Assembly (NCBI GenBank): GCA_964035575.1 | Contig: OZ037837.1 | Coordinates: 372,001-436,000, forward strand | Reading direction: 5' to 3' | Length of the DNA stretch: 64,000 nt | DNA from: Rhynchopus sp. YZ270_cl-10 | Taxonomy: Eukaryota; Euglenozoa; Diplonemea; Diplonemida; Diplonemidae | In this document: positions 1 through 10,079 of the stretch, piece by piece | Numbering within the stretch: the stretch's first letter is position 1 | Layout of the letters: each line of letters starts with the position of its first letter | Notes under the pieces: generated by a model | What the model saw: only the letters and a program-made list of their open reading frames with translations | Told to the model about the DNA's origin: nothing | Databases searched by the model: none | Program-made: the position numbers and the translations under genes

Positions 1-81
1 GTTCCAAATAAAATTGGCATCCAAATAATTTTTTGGCGGATTTTGGGGGATTGGGAGCAATGCGACAACTATTTTTATTTT

Positions 82-169
82 TTGCCAAGGGTAAATTGCG
101 ATAACAAGTATACTTTTTTCAAAACGTAACAAAAAGTATACGTGCTATCGCAATTTGCCCTTTTGCCAA
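82..169. repeat. Short hairpin (inverted repeat)
   Basis: Two arms of about 38 bp (82-118 and 131-169) share GTAAATTGCGATA and GTATACTTTTT in opposite orientation, separated by a loop of about 12 bp. No target duplication is obvious. It looks like a small non-coding foldback repeat. Confidence 0.7.
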
Positions 170-778
170 ACATATTTGGGATACTGTAATCCATTTAGAG
201 TGACTCCCCATTTGATGAGCACTCAAAACCCACTTCCTCTCATCAATCAGATGAAACGGGAATGTTTGGACAGGGTAATAGGCTTGTGTGATAGTAGGTG
301 CCGGCGGGGGTGGGGGACAAAAGCTTGAAAGACGAAAGAGAGCCTCTTGTGAGCAAAAAATCTAAAAAAAATAATAAAAAACGATCTCTCCTTTTCTTGT
401 GCCTTTTACTAAAACAGAAGCTACAGACATATCGGAATGCGTTTTTATTTATTTTTCGGTCGAAAAAAAACTTGATAAATAATGAAAGATGAAGAGAATA
501 GCTGTATGGGAAGCCAAACCTCTTTTGTGCGTCAAAAAAAATAAAAAATAAAACGAGCAAAACTAATTTGGCTTTCCTTTTGGCTATTTTACAGCGACAA
601 TAGAACCCAATGTAGCCTGGTTGTGTTTCACAACCATCAAATGGGAAAATCACGGCATAAACACTGAGTAATTCGGGTATCGAATACAAACAGGAATTCC
701 CGGTTCCCCTGGTAGCAGAAGTACGAAAGAATTTGGGTTCCGATCACCACCCACAACCCACGCCTCCTTTTTCCACCA
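170..778. other. Gene-free stretch, nothing recognised
   Basis: AT-rich sequence downstream of the first minus-strand gene. The open frames here are low-complexity (Phe, Ser and Lys from A/T runs) and resemble nothing known to me. It probably holds the 3' untranslated region of the neighbouring gene. Confidence 0.5.
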
Positions 779-3700
779 CTAATCCACACCCTCCATGAAC
801 GATACCCTACGGAGCGGCGCTCCTCTGCCTACGGGCGTTGTTTCCCTTCTTGCCACCACACCACCTCCACCACCACCTCCACTCCCACTAGCACTCCCCG
901 CATCACTCCTCCTCGGCGATGGCGGTGGGCTCACCCCCCCACCAGCACCATTTTCCGCATGCAGAAACGACGACGCAGCACTGCCACGCCGGACACGAGA
1001 CAGCCTCCGATCCTTGAACAGCTGAACACGGTCTGCTGCGGCTCGCCCCCTACCAACGTGCGGTGACAGGTCTGCGTACAGAGGCGTTAATACGCTGGTC
1101 GATTTGCCGCTAATGTCAGAGCCATGCAGAGAGAGGTCCGCTGCGTCCTCTTCGTATACTTGGTCATCGGGAGGGAGGAAGACGCTCAGCTCAGAGACGG
1201 AGGGGAAGAGGTGGGTGGAGGCGGGCAGTGCGGGGCTGAGGCCTGGCTTGCCGTCGCTGGAGCGTGGGCTGTTTCGTGTGCTGTGGCGTGGGCTGTTGTT
1301 GCATTCAATTTGCCAGGCCTCGTCGGAGGCAGCCCACTGTGCGTCCTGCAGGCGTGCCCTGCTGCGTGTGACAAAGACAACGCATTCGGTAAAGGCGTCC
1401 AGCACAGCCTTCCCCATCAGCACTGCAATCGCAATCCCAAACATCCCGTTCGCAAAGTCAAAGAACCACCCATCAGGGTCCTCCATATAGTACCCAGCTG
1501 AGGTAAGAAACAGCGCCACCGCCTGCAGCAGCAGAACAGCAGGGTCGATGATGTTGTCCCTGAAGCGGACGTGTGGTTTGAGGTACAGCTCGAGTGTGAA
1601 CATGATGAGGAATATGCACCCCCCCGCAAGACGCGCATGTCCGCACGCAACCATGTCCGGTGTCGCAAAGGCCTGTGTAGACGCAAGCGCAAAGCTTGCG
1701 GCAAACTCAATCACACTGAACCACACCGCCCCGGGACGGAAGCTGCGCATCACCGACGCGTAGCGGTACACCCAGTGGTATTCACGCTTCAGGCTCAGCC
1801 ACTCGCCACGCCCGGCAAAGTGTCGCCAGAACATTCCCCGGTGTGGGTCGACGTAGTACATGGCCACATTCCGCCCACCATCACTCAACGCACTGAAAAT
1901 TAGTGCAGGTGCAACCAGCGCGACAGTGACGGCCAAGACACCAAGCATCAAGTAGTCCACTTCGAAGAGAAGCATCAGACCCGCAAAGCTTGTGCCCTGG
2001 TACAGAACCTGGAAGGCAAAGAGCGGTATGGAAGGGAAGCGGATGACAGCAGCAACGTCCGATGCCATCTTGATGCAGTGGCCCGCCCTCTGCGCGCGTT
2101 TCGAGAAGAACAGAATAAGCCACCCCACCAGCGCCAGCACGAAGCAGATGGACAGGTTCCCCACGACGGCGCCTGCCGCAACAGACCCACCCAAGTGGAA
2201 GCGCAGGGGGTGCAGTGGCAGAGGCAGCTCCTTCTGCCCCGACAGCGTGCAGCGCTGCGAGACCAGCACCAGGCGTGTTGCCGCACCCGCGCTCGCACCC
2301 ATCGTCACCGTCGCAGCAATCGCAGCACCCTGCCCACCACCGCTGACCACAGGCGTGTCGGGTGTGTCGACCACGACACGTGCCGGTGCTGCTGTTTGGG
2401 GTGTTGCTGTCCCTCTTGCTGCCAGCAGTGGTGCTTCTGTCTCTGTTGCTGTCGCCGTCGCTGTCGCAGCTGCAGTTGCATCTGCAGCTGCAGTAGCAGT
2501 AGCAGGCTCTGTTGTGACGTCATCTACAGGTACAAGCGACGACAGCACAGACGGCGCAAACGTGCCCTGCACAGGCACCGTGCCTGGCACTGATGTTGCC
2601 CCTGCTGATGGCGCTGTTGTGTCCGGCACATCTGACGTGAACACTGGCACCTCTGTGTCACCTGGCACCGCCACTGGCGCCACAGTCTCTGGCACCTGCG
2701 TCGCTGGCACACTTGTGACTGGCGGGAGGGTCACTGGCGGAAGGGTGCGTGGCACAGGTGACGGTGGTGACAGTGTCGTGGGCACCTTCGTGGAAGGCGC
2801 AGGTGTACGTGGGGCTGCTGTTGCCGGCACATCTGTTGGCGGTGCAGGCGTGCGCGGGGCTGCTGTCGCTGGTACCTCTGTTAGCGGTGCAGGGGTAAGT
2901 GGAGCTGCTGTTGCTGGCGCATCTGTTGGCGGTACAGGTGTTGGGCCCTGCGTGGTTGGGGAAGGTGTCGGCTCTGCTGTGGGCGCTACGGTTGCAGGCG
3001 GATCCGTCAGTGGCGGGAGTGTTGCAGGTGGCAGTGTAGGCTCGGGGGTGGCAGGTGCCAAGGTGTCTGGAACTGTCGTAGGTGGCGCTAGTGTGGGCAC
3101 CAGTGTAGGTGGTGCAGGTGTCGGGGCAGCGGTGATGGGCATGTCCTCAAAGAACACGTACTTGAAGAACTGGATGCAGTCGCTCCCGTCGCAGTCACCA
3201 CGGAACATACCCGCAAGAAACGAGTTGTCAGGAACACTGCACATGCCGCCAGCCTGCATGCACTGACGCACGTCCAGGATGTGCGTGCCACCGCGCACCA
3301 GCCGCGTGGCACCAAAGTTAACAGGACAGCACTGTATCTGGATGAGTGCGTCCAGTGTGTCGTCCACACCGTTCCCCAGGTTCCTCCATCCCTTGATCAC
3401 GTGCTCGGGTGTCGTACACTGGATCCACTCCATGCGCTTCCCCTGAAACCCCTCCGCCCCTTTGTTCAGGAAATAGCAGCCCGCCTGCACGTTCACCTGG
3501 TCGAAGATCGGTGCCGCACAGTTCAAACGGCCTATTGAAGACAGCCCCGTCGAGGCAGGGTTGCGGTACATCCCAACCACTGCTTCGTGCGCAATGCAGT
3601 TGCAGCGCTCAGGTTCATCAATTGCAAAACACAAGCTTTTGTTTCTGTCGATGGGTGGTCCGTTCCACTGCGCAATCATCCCGGGGTCCACAGGGTCCGC

Positions 3701-4045
3701 AGTGATCGAGTACACAGAATACCGGTCACCAGCACCACAGAACTTCCCGACATCTGGGGCTGCACACGCCGTCGTGCACAGAGACGTATCCGGGTCCACA
3801 GCGCTCGTGCTCCCGAACGTGAACCCACACCAGCACTCCACTGCGAGTGTGCTCGCACCTGTCATCCCAATCACTGTGTACGGTGCGCCAGGTGTCGATG
3901 GATTACTGCAGTAGGCCGTGCAGTCTGTGGGGTTGTTCCCGAGGCCCTTCAGCACCATTTCGTTCCCAGCCGTTGTGAAGCACTCTTGTGCGTGCACCTG
4001 CAACATGCAAAGACACGCCGTTGCCAGCACGACACTGGCACGCAT
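779..4045 (-). CDS. WSC-type, mucin-like, multipass membrane protein (paralogue 1)
   Basis: 1088 residues starting at ATG. Residues 1-20 are a signal peptide ending near HAQ. Residues 21-114 look like a WSC carbohydrate-binding domain, with spaced Cys pairs and a CWCGF core. Residues 115-310 form a second Cys-rich module (RCNCIAHE, IQCCP, GDCDGSDC) that I cannot name. Residues 310-585 are a Pro/Thr/Ala stretch with TPAPPT-like units, probably an O-glycosylated stalk. Residues 620-893 hold about eight hydrophobic helices with conserved loops such as GEWLSLKREYHWVYRYASV. The last 195 residues are a Ser/Gly-rich cytoplasmic tail. This suggests a surface receptor or channel-like protein that binds glycans outside the cell. 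Family membership of the membrane part is unknown to me. A paralogue at 39060-42260 is nearly identical in some blocks and unrelated in others. Confidence 0.85.
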   Translation of the reverse strand: MRASVVLATACLCMLQVHAQECFTTAGNEMVLKGLGNNPTDCTAYCSNPSTPGAPYTVIGMTGASTLAVECWCGFTFGSTSAVDPDTSLCTTACAAPDVGKFCGAGDRYSVYSITADPVDPGMIAQWNGPPIDRNKSLCFAIDEPERCNCIAHEAVVGMYRNPASTGLSSIGRLNCAAPIFDQVNVQAGCYFLNKGAEGFQGKRMEWIQCTTPEHVIKGWRNLGNGVDDTLDALIQIQCCPVNFGATRLVRGGTHILDVRQCMQAGGMCSVPDNSFLAGMFRGDCDGSDCIQFFKYVFFEDMPITAAPTPAPPTLVPTLAPPTTVPDTLAPATPEPTLPPATLPPLTDPPATVAPTAEPTPSPTTQGPTPVPPTDAPATAAPLTPAPLTEVPATAAPRTPAPPTDVPATAAPRTPAPSTKVPTTLSPPSPVPRTLPPVTLPPVTSVPATQVPETVAPVAVPGDTEVPVFTSDVPDTTAPSAGATSVPGTVPVQGTFAPSVLSSLVPVDDVTTEPATATAAADATAAATATATATETEAPLLAARGTATPQTAAPARVVVDTPDTPVVSGGGQGAAIAATVTMGASAGAATRLVLVSQRCTLSGQKELPLPLHPLRFHLGGSVAAGAVVGNLSICFVLALVGWLILFFSKRAQRAGHCIKMASDVAAVIRFPSIPLFAFQVLYQGTSFAGLMLLFEVDYLMLGVLAVTVALVAPALIFSALSDGGRNVAMYYVDPHRGMFWRHFAGRGEWLSLKREYHWVYRYASVMRSFRPGAVWFSVIEFAASFALASTQAFATPDMVACGHARLAGGCIFLIMFTLELYLKPHVRFRDNIIDPAVLLLQAVALFLTSAGYYMEDPDGWFFDFANGMFGIAIAVLMGKAVLDAFTECVVFVTRSRARLQDAQWAASDEAWQIECNNSPRHSTRNSPRSSDGKPGLSPALPASTHLFPSVSELSVFLPPDDQVYEEDAADLSLHGSDISGKSTSVLTPLYADLSPHVGRGRAAADRVQLFKDRRLSRVRRGSAASSFLHAENGAGGGVSPPPSPRRSDAGSASGSGGGGGGGVVARRETTPVGRGAPLRRVSFMEGVD

Positions 4046-4744
4046 CCTGTCTGTGACCTTTTTGCAGTACCTTAGTGCTGGGCTCTCATGTTGTCAATTA
4101 TTGCTGAGGGTTGTGCAGGTGTGATGTGCGAGAGCGATAGTCTGGGGGTAAGTTCTCAGGATAACTGGAAAAAGGGCTTTTTTTTTTTTTTGAAAGAACT
4201 GAAAACAGCCAGAGTTCGTCAGGATTTACCTCCCTGCCCTGACCTCTGATGTACAATAAGCATACGTGCGCACCGACTGTTCCACCTTAAGCTGAAAAAC
4301 CACCGCATGTTTTATCTTGTTTGTTGCTTGTAAAAACAACAAATAAAAACACGATAAAAAGAAAACACTTGCAAGAAGAGCCGAAGCTTCTCTTTTATAG
4401 AAAAAGGGAACTGAAATTGCACCTTTTTTCTGGTTTCTTTCTTTTTTGAAAACTTGGTTGTATTAGTGTAGACACCCGAGGATGAACTCCACTAACTTTT
4501 CTGTTTTATTTAGCGTATTTTTCCTCGCGGATATAAGACAAAATAAAAGTAAACAAGTTGCCGAAAACCACAGCGATTTTGTAATTTGCAACAGCAACGA
4601 ACAAACGTGCAAAGAATAAAACATTTTTGTAAGATACACACATACCCCCTCTCTGTGTTTGTCTATCTTTAATACACAAAAGGTAATTGACTTTTTTTCG
4701 ATACTCTTTTTTATGCAGCGTTTAAAAGAAAAAGGAAAAATAAG
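4046..4744. other. Upstream region of the first gene
   Basis: Read on the minus strand it contains a pyrimidine tract ending in CCCTTTTTCCAG about 130 bases before the ATG, a plausible cis- or trans-splice acceptor, though this is inference. The rest is AT-rich with no recognisable gene or repeat. Confidence 0.35.
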
Positions 4745-4826
4745 TATTCCCGAGTACGCCTCAGCCACGCCCGAGCCAGAGGCCGACTCTGCTTCTGTTG
4801 TATTGTATGTATTACGGTGCACACTA
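4745..4826. repeat. Truncated end of the CGCCTCAGGC-type element
   Basis: Carries GAGTACGCCTCAGCCACGCC and ends in a TTGTATTGTAT stretch, matching the inner words and terminal ATACAATG of the complete element at 59194-60245. Only one end is present. Confidence 0.5.
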
Positions 4827-4942
4827 ACGCCTGGTCCGCCTAAGCCTCAGCCTGGTCCGCTAAGCATTGCAGGAGCAGGTAGTGTCCACCGTATCGGATC
4901 AAATGGCATCCATTGTGGGGGCGGACGAAGATTGAAACCGCA

Positions 4943-5056
4943 CTCCTACTTTTCCTTTTTGTGTTTCCCCACCCCCAAAAACAATAAAACAATAAAGACA
5001 ATAAAGACAAAAGAGAGAGGTTGTGGTGAAACACACACACCTCGACCTGTCGGTGT
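4943..5056. repeat. Copy of a repeat also found upstream of genes
   Basis: Shares CTTTTCCTTTTTGTGTTTCC, a C-rich run, CAATAAAG units, GTGGTGAAACACACAC and CCTCGACCTGTCGGTG with 9420-9535, and its first part with 17198-17226 and 23485-23577. Here it is about 900 bases upstream of the nearest minus-strand gene, so it may be a stray copy or the 5' flank of a lost gene. Confidence 0.6.
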
Positions 5057-5436
5057 GTGCGTTTCGTAAAAATTATGGTTGTGAAAAAAGGATGAATATA
5101 ATTACATCTTTTCCACAAGTGTACTGATCTTGTGGAGCTTCTTCGCACTCTGTTGCTGTTCAGCTAGTTTCCTTGTAAAAAAAAACGTGGGAGTGATGCC
5201 GAGCAAGAGTGGGGAGAAATTCAAAAACGTAAAAAAAAAAAAACCGTCTCACAAAAACTTACAGTTCATCGCTATATCACGGGTGTTGTCTTTATTGCGC
5301 GCGACTTGGGTGGACATTAGGTCCAACCTCATAACTAGACACACCCGTAGTATTTGTGACACACTGTATTTAACATTGAAGAAAAAAACCTACACCACCA
5401 CCAACTGCGAATCCATCCATCCTCCCCCTATATTGG
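5057..5436. other. Downstream flank of the peroxidase fusion gene
   Basis: About 380 bases between the repeat at 5056 and the stop codon of the peroxidase fusion. No gene or known repeat was recognised. Confidence 0.4.
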
Positions 5437-8400
5437 TCAAACATGCTTCCCACCCTCACACCTATTCACATGCATCACACTATCCGGTACTCTACCCCCC
5501 AGCAGACAGCCCTCCTCCAACACTGAGACCGGGTCATCCGAAACAGCGAACAGCGTACCTGCCAGAGAAACTTCCAATGTAGGCCGCGTCACGAGCGTGG
5601 TAATCCGGGTGGCCATCCATGCACCAAGCGCCGCACCACGCGAAGCAACCGATAAACTTTGTCCAAGCGCCCTGGCTATGGTGTCCACATCACACCCCCC
5701 AGCCTTCACATGACCCGCAAAGAGCGAGCACAGAACGGTCTCGATACCGTCCACACTGTCCACTGTGATCTGCTCCAATTCGTACATCCACTCTGCAGCT
5801 GCCTGAGAAGCCTTCTTTACCTCCAGCACGACCTCGGTGCACATCGGCTCCCCCCTCCCACCACACCCCACCACATCCGCAAAGGGCGCATGAATGAAAT
5901 ACGATGACAACGACTTAAAACTTTGAAGCGTCGTCGTAGATACCAGCACCGGAGCTCCTGAGGACTGCGCAACCCTCGCAAGCACTTCCGCATCCTGCAC
6001 GACACCACCTAAGATATGAAACGTCCTCCCCGCCGTGGGGCCCAATAAACACACATTAGAAGTGGCAGACGCGACTCCACAGTGATACCCGACATTACCT
6101 AAGGTGGAGGCTGCGCGAAGTGCACTGAAAATGGCGGCTGAAAATGGGATACTCCCAACGGCACCCCAGGTTGCAATGAAACTGCTTTCGGTGACCCGGT
6201 GGACGCAGCCGCGGAGTGCCTCTACTTCGCGATAACAATGCGCAAGAAGTTCGGAGAAAACCCCGGCACCCCCGTCTGTCGTTACGACCGAGGCAGGACC
6301 AAGGGAGGCACGTACAGTAAGGGCAACGACTTTGCGGTAGCCGTTCATTTCATTGCTTAAATCGAGCGGCTGTGCGATGGAGGATCCCGCAGTGGAGGCT
6401 GTATCGCTTTGGGTATTGAGGTATCCCTGTCTCTGCCTCGGGCTGTGTTGAGGAGACCGAGATGCCGCAGCTGACGACAAATTACTGTTCTTCCTTCGGC
6501 GAGGGGAGCGAAGCGATGCCACGGAGGACGACACATTGCTGTTCTTCCGCTGTTGGATTCGGAGCTGAACCTCCTGGACCGTCGGGTCTTCTGCAGCAAA
6601 GTCGGGGAGGTTGTCCTTCTCACCGTTGTACCCCGCTCCTTTGCGTTCCCCTAGGGTTTGCAGCACTGCGGAAGGGAGATACGGCGTGAACTGCGCCAAA
6701 TTCTTCAATAAATCGCGAAACGCCAGAATCAGCGACTGTGGAAGCCCCGAATCCTGCCGCCCCTCTGCAGAACTGAGCAGCCTCTCAGCCTCTTCAGTAT
6801 CCAGCGCGACCAACGATGCGGCAATATCCTCCGCAAGCTCAATGTACTCTCGCACATCCTCCCCTTCTATATGCCCAATATAAAACTGCTTCATCTGCTG
6901 CATTGCTGCTGTAGAATGCGCTACAGTAAAAAACGCTTCTGTTGCATCCCCACCAAGACGTGACGCAATGGCCGCTTCTCCACCAGGATGGCGTGAAGGG
7001 AAGATGCCAAGATCGTACACTTTGCCCTCAAGGATAAGCCACGGATCTGCTAAAGTAGTGTGCGCGGAAACCTCCGCTAGGGTGTAGAGTGGTGTGGATG
7101 AGCACGGTTTGACGTCGTGATTGGAACGTTCTTGGAGTGTTTTGCTTCGTTGTTTTGTTGCTTCAAGGATGATGGTAAGAAGTACGCCAGAGATGGAGAT
7201 GGTGTAAAAGAAAGTGGAGACATCAGAGCAGTCGTCCTTTTCACATAGTTTCCGTAAGGTTTTTATTCCGGTAGCGCATTGCGCCACGACGCACAGAAGT
7301 GTCGCCGCCCCACAGCCCCGATGGATCAACCCGCGGATCCTCACGAAGCATTTCCCGACCCTCCGGAACACACCCAGCAACACCGTAGTAGAAAAAAAGC
7401 CGATGGTGGTATACCCCATCACTTTGTGCCCGGTTTTTGTGGTAATTCCAGAAGACGGTTCCTTAAATGCAAGCACGATACCTACTGCCATAAAGGTTCC
7501 CCCCAGTACAGCACAGACGATGTGAATGATAAAGCCTGGACCAAACGGATATATTGATGAGTTGGATATACGGAAGACAGGTTTTGAGTAGCGCTTTGCC
7601 AACACTGCGAGAATCATACTCGCAAGCGAGGCAATCATGAAGAAGGCATGACGTCGACGATGCAGATGCACATCACTTCTTTTCCCTGCCTCAGAATCCC
7701 CACTGATGAGGTTGACCGTCAACGCAACATTCTGCGAAGGCGCATGCTGTGCTAGCTCCAACGACTCCATATCCCGCGCGATAATTATTGCAATTTCATT
7801 TTCATTTAATCCCGTTAAATTCAATCTAAAATGCACCACCCTACGCCCATTATTCACCTCATAAAGGAAATTGTCAAACTCAGAAAGCACAGCAGGACGC
7901 ACTCCGGAAAGACTTCGCTCTGTGATCCGATATGATACTGTACCAACCGAAGACGATATCACAGCACGCCCAGGGGACATCGTATTTGGACTATCCGGAA
8001 ACCCGACCCCAAGCCAGCCCTGCCCCATCTCATCAACAAGCGCTAGGTCCGCTGCAACCAGAGAGGGCTGGTAGCTCCAATGGAGTGATACCCCTTGCAG
8101 CGCTGTCTCGACCCGACAGGAGTACGATACATTGTCGTTTTGAAGCGTGGAGGGTGCGCACCGCTGTGACTGCTGGGGAGAAAAGGGGCAGTCCGCATCC
8201 TCGGCAGAGTACTGAGGTAACCCATTCTGGACCAACTCCGCCCAGGCTAGGGTATATGCTTCTAGAAAGGCGCTGTTATTGCGTGCAAAGGTTTCGACAA
8301 CACTGCGGGTTTGTTCGTTATGAAGCAAAGCAAGATCGCTCGAGAGAACCGTTAACCCATGCGAAGTGAAGACAATATCCCCTGAGGTGTTTTTGTACTT

Positions 8401-9171
8401 GGTCCAGACCATGTTGAGAAGGTTCTGATAATATGTGTTGTCGAAGACGTCTGGGTCTGCTGTGAACATCCCTTCTGCACCTGAGTTGGCAAAGTACATT
8501 CCACCCAAAGCATGCCCGCCCATAGCCGCCACCACCTTCGAAATGAATCCGTCGGAGTAGCGACCATCTGATATCGTTGTGTCCTCCGACGCAAAATAAT
8601 TCGCAAATTTATGAAAAACGACGTCAAGCATAAGCGGAAAGGCGTCACTATCGTTAGCAACATTCTTCGGGGGAAGCCGGTTTGGCGCGCATTTTTGGGT
8701 CGATTCATGAAAATCGCGTCTACCTGGCGTGAAAGGGAGTTCATTCGAACCGCGAGATTCGTGCACAATGGCGGCAACAATTTGTGTCATATCCGCAAAG
8801 CTGACAAAGGGGAAGGTGGCGACCAGGGTTGCGATGTAAGAAATCGCCTTCGAGAGCCCGGCGTTCGCTCCGTCGAAGCGCTCGGGTGCCATTCGTATAC
8901 ATCCTCCGTTGGTTCCACCGGGGGGTTTGACAGCAGCGTTGAACGTCCCAGCGCTGTGCCACGCCAGCCGCACAAAGGTCGCACCCTGCACGTCATGCAC
9001 ATCACGGAAGTACGTCTCCAGCCGCCCACGCACACCCACCACAACCGGGGCGTACCTTGCAACGCACATCTCACGGTGTGCGGTGTTCGCCACTTCCGCA
9101 CATAGTTCCACTGCAGTGACGGCAACACAAAGCGAAAGGCACACTACACACACAACGCGAAGGGACAGCAT
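5437..9171 (-). CDS. Secreted peroxidase-DOMON-cyt b561-cyt b5-cyclase-like fusion
   Basis: 1244 residues from the ATG at 9171, chosen because it begins a signal peptide (MLSLRVVCVVCLSLCVAVTA); the longer frame starts only with TTG. Residues 45-330 are a class I haem peroxidase (ascorbate/cytochrome c peroxidase type) with distal RLAWH and proximal GGHALGG. The usual proximal Asp appears replaced by Asn in FARNN. A DOMON domain follows (about 350-475), then a cytochrome b561 core with membrane helices and histidines in FIIHIVC, TGHKVMG and LIHRGCG (about 495-665). A cytochrome b5 domain has HPGGEAA and VAHST (about 705-790). A helical linker ends in TPYLPSAVLQ. The last domain (about 945-1135) resembles a class III cyclase domain but lacks the first metal-binding Asp. 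DOMON-b561-b5 would move electrons across the membrane, ascorbate being the usual donor. The likely role is transmembrane redox sensing; the signalling role of the tail is inference. Confidence 0.85.
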   Translation of the reverse strand: MLSLRVVCVVCLSLCVAVTAVELCAEVANTAHREMCVARYAPVVVGVRGRLETYFRDVHDVQGATFVRLAWHSAGTFNAAVKPPGGTNGGCIRMAPERFDGANAGLSKAISYIATLVATFPFVSFADMTQIVAAIVHESRGSNELPFTPGRRDFHESTQKCAPNRLPPKNVANDSDAFPLMLDVVFHKFANYFASEDTTISDGRYSDGFISKVVAAMGGHALGGMYFANSGAEGMFTADPDVFDNTYYQNLLNMVWTKYKNTSGDIVFTSHGLTVLSSDLALLHNEQTRSVVETFARNNSAFLEAYTLAWAELVQNGLPQYSAEDADCPFSPQQSQRCAPSTLQNDNVSYSCRVETALQGVSLHWSYQPSLVAADLALVDEMGQGWLGVGFPDSPNTMSPGRAVISSSVGTVSYRITERSLSGVRPAVLSEFDNFLYEVNNGRRVVHFRLNLTGLNENEIAIIIARDMESLELAQHAPSQNVALTVNLISGDSEAGKRSDVHLHRRRHAFFMIASLASMILAVLAKRYSKPVFRISNSSIYPFGPGFIIHIVCAVLGGTFMAVGIVLAFKEPSSGITTKTGHKVMGYTTIGFFSTTVLLGVFRRVGKCFVRIRGLIHRGCGAATLLCVVAQCATGIKTLRKLCEKDDCSDVSTFFYTISISGVLLTIILEATKQRSKTLQERSNHDVKPCSSTPLYTLAEVSAHTTLADPWLILEGKVYDLGIFPSRHPGGEAAIASRLGGDATEAFFTVAHSTAAMQQMKQFYIGHIEGEDVREYIELAEDIAASLVALDTEEAERLLSSAEGRQDSGLPQSLILAFRDLLKNLAQFTPYLPSAVLQTLGERKGAGYNGEKDNLPDFAAEDPTVQEVQLRIQQRKNSNVSSSVASLRSPRRRKNSNLSSAAASRSPQHSPRQRQGYLNTQSDTASTAGSSIAQPLDLSNEMNGYRKVVALTVRASLGPASVVTTDGGAGVFSELLAHCYREVEALRGCVHRVTESSFIATWGAVGSIPFSAAIFSALRAASTLGNVGYHCGVASATSNVCLLGPTAGRTFHILGGVVQDAEVLARVAQSSGAPVLVSTTTLQSFKSLSSYFIHAPFADVVGCGGRGEPMCTEVVLEVKKASQAAAEWMYELEQITVDSVDGIETVLCSLFAGHVKAGGCDVDTIARALGQSLSVASRGAALGAWMATRITTLVTRPTLEVSLAGTLFAVSDDPVSVLEEGCLLGGRVPDSVMHVNRCEGGKHV

Positions 9172-9419
9172 AGCAGGGGTGTAGGGGTGGAGAGCAGGAG
9201 GGTGGGGGTAAAGAATTATCTGTGGGAGGTGTAAATGTAGTGTGAACAACGTTGTCGGGGGCTAACAAAGGTAACGACTACGGCACGCTGTGGGACACCA
9301 GAGACGGAGGAGGCGAGTGACAGTGCAGAACACGAAGAAGAACAGGCAGATAAATAGGCAACAACGAGGAAGAAGTCGCCGGCGACGGAGCAGAACAAGA
9401 AGACCGCGCCGGAGCAACC

Positions 9420-9535
9420 GTTCTTACTTTTCCTCTTGATGTTTCCCCCCCCCCCACTCCCGCAAACAATAAAGCAATAACAATGAATACAAAAAGGAGA
9501 GGTATGGTGGAACGCACACACCTCGACCTGTCGGT
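9420..9535 (-). promoter_or_regulatory. Conserved upstream repeat of the peroxidase fusion gene
   Basis: About 250-365 bases before the ATG at 9171. It matches 4943-5056 over its length and 23485-23577 over part. A shared block upstream of unrelated genes could be a transcription or trans-splicing signal, or just a dispersed repeat. No function is shown by the sequence. Confidence 0.35.
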
Positions 9536-9774
9536 GAAATGTGGCTCTACTCCAACCCGCCCCGGTTTAAGAAATAGAAAAAGGAGGGGAGTAGGGGTAC
9601 GGTGCTCAATTTCCTTTTAGCATTACATGGAGTCATAAAATAATTTTTTTTGTCTAAAAAACCTTACACAGTCTTCGCTAAAGAGATGTGCGTCTCCCTA
9701 CCCACCCACACAAACCCGCAGATATTTTATAATAAGTCACAGGAGGGTGTCTAAAAAGGTCAAAAATGGAAAAA

Positions 9775-9905
9775 ATGGAAAAAAAGGTAGAAAAATTTGG
9801 GGTGTTTTTGACCAAAAAAAGAGTGAGGGGAGTTGGGTCCAGTCATAGGGGAGTAGAGCAATTTTTAAAAAATTCTACCAAAAATGCACAGCATTTTTCA
9901 AGCAC
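9775..9905. repeat. Dispersed repeat with GGGAGTTGGGTCCAGTCATA
   Basis: Homologous to 50050-50190, with the core word identical and flanking A/T-rich sequence partly conserved. No terminal repeats or coding capacity were seen. Confidence 0.6.
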
Positions 9906-10079
9906 ATAGGCAGATTTTCGCTTTTTTATAAAAAATTGAGGAAACCGAAATATCCCACCGTAGCTGTCTTCCTCAGAGGTCGGAGCCCAAAATAGGCCGT
10001 TCTTCCTGCGGAAAGTAGTGCGTACACTGTCCATATCTTCGAAGATGAACTGTTTCGGCTCGCAGAACACCTCAAATTA

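Noticed and set aside
1992-3266. 424-codon plus-strand frame opposite the first WSC gene
   Set aside because: Antisense to the Pro/Thr stalk; a Gly/Val/Ser-rich translation of the complementary repeats without domains.
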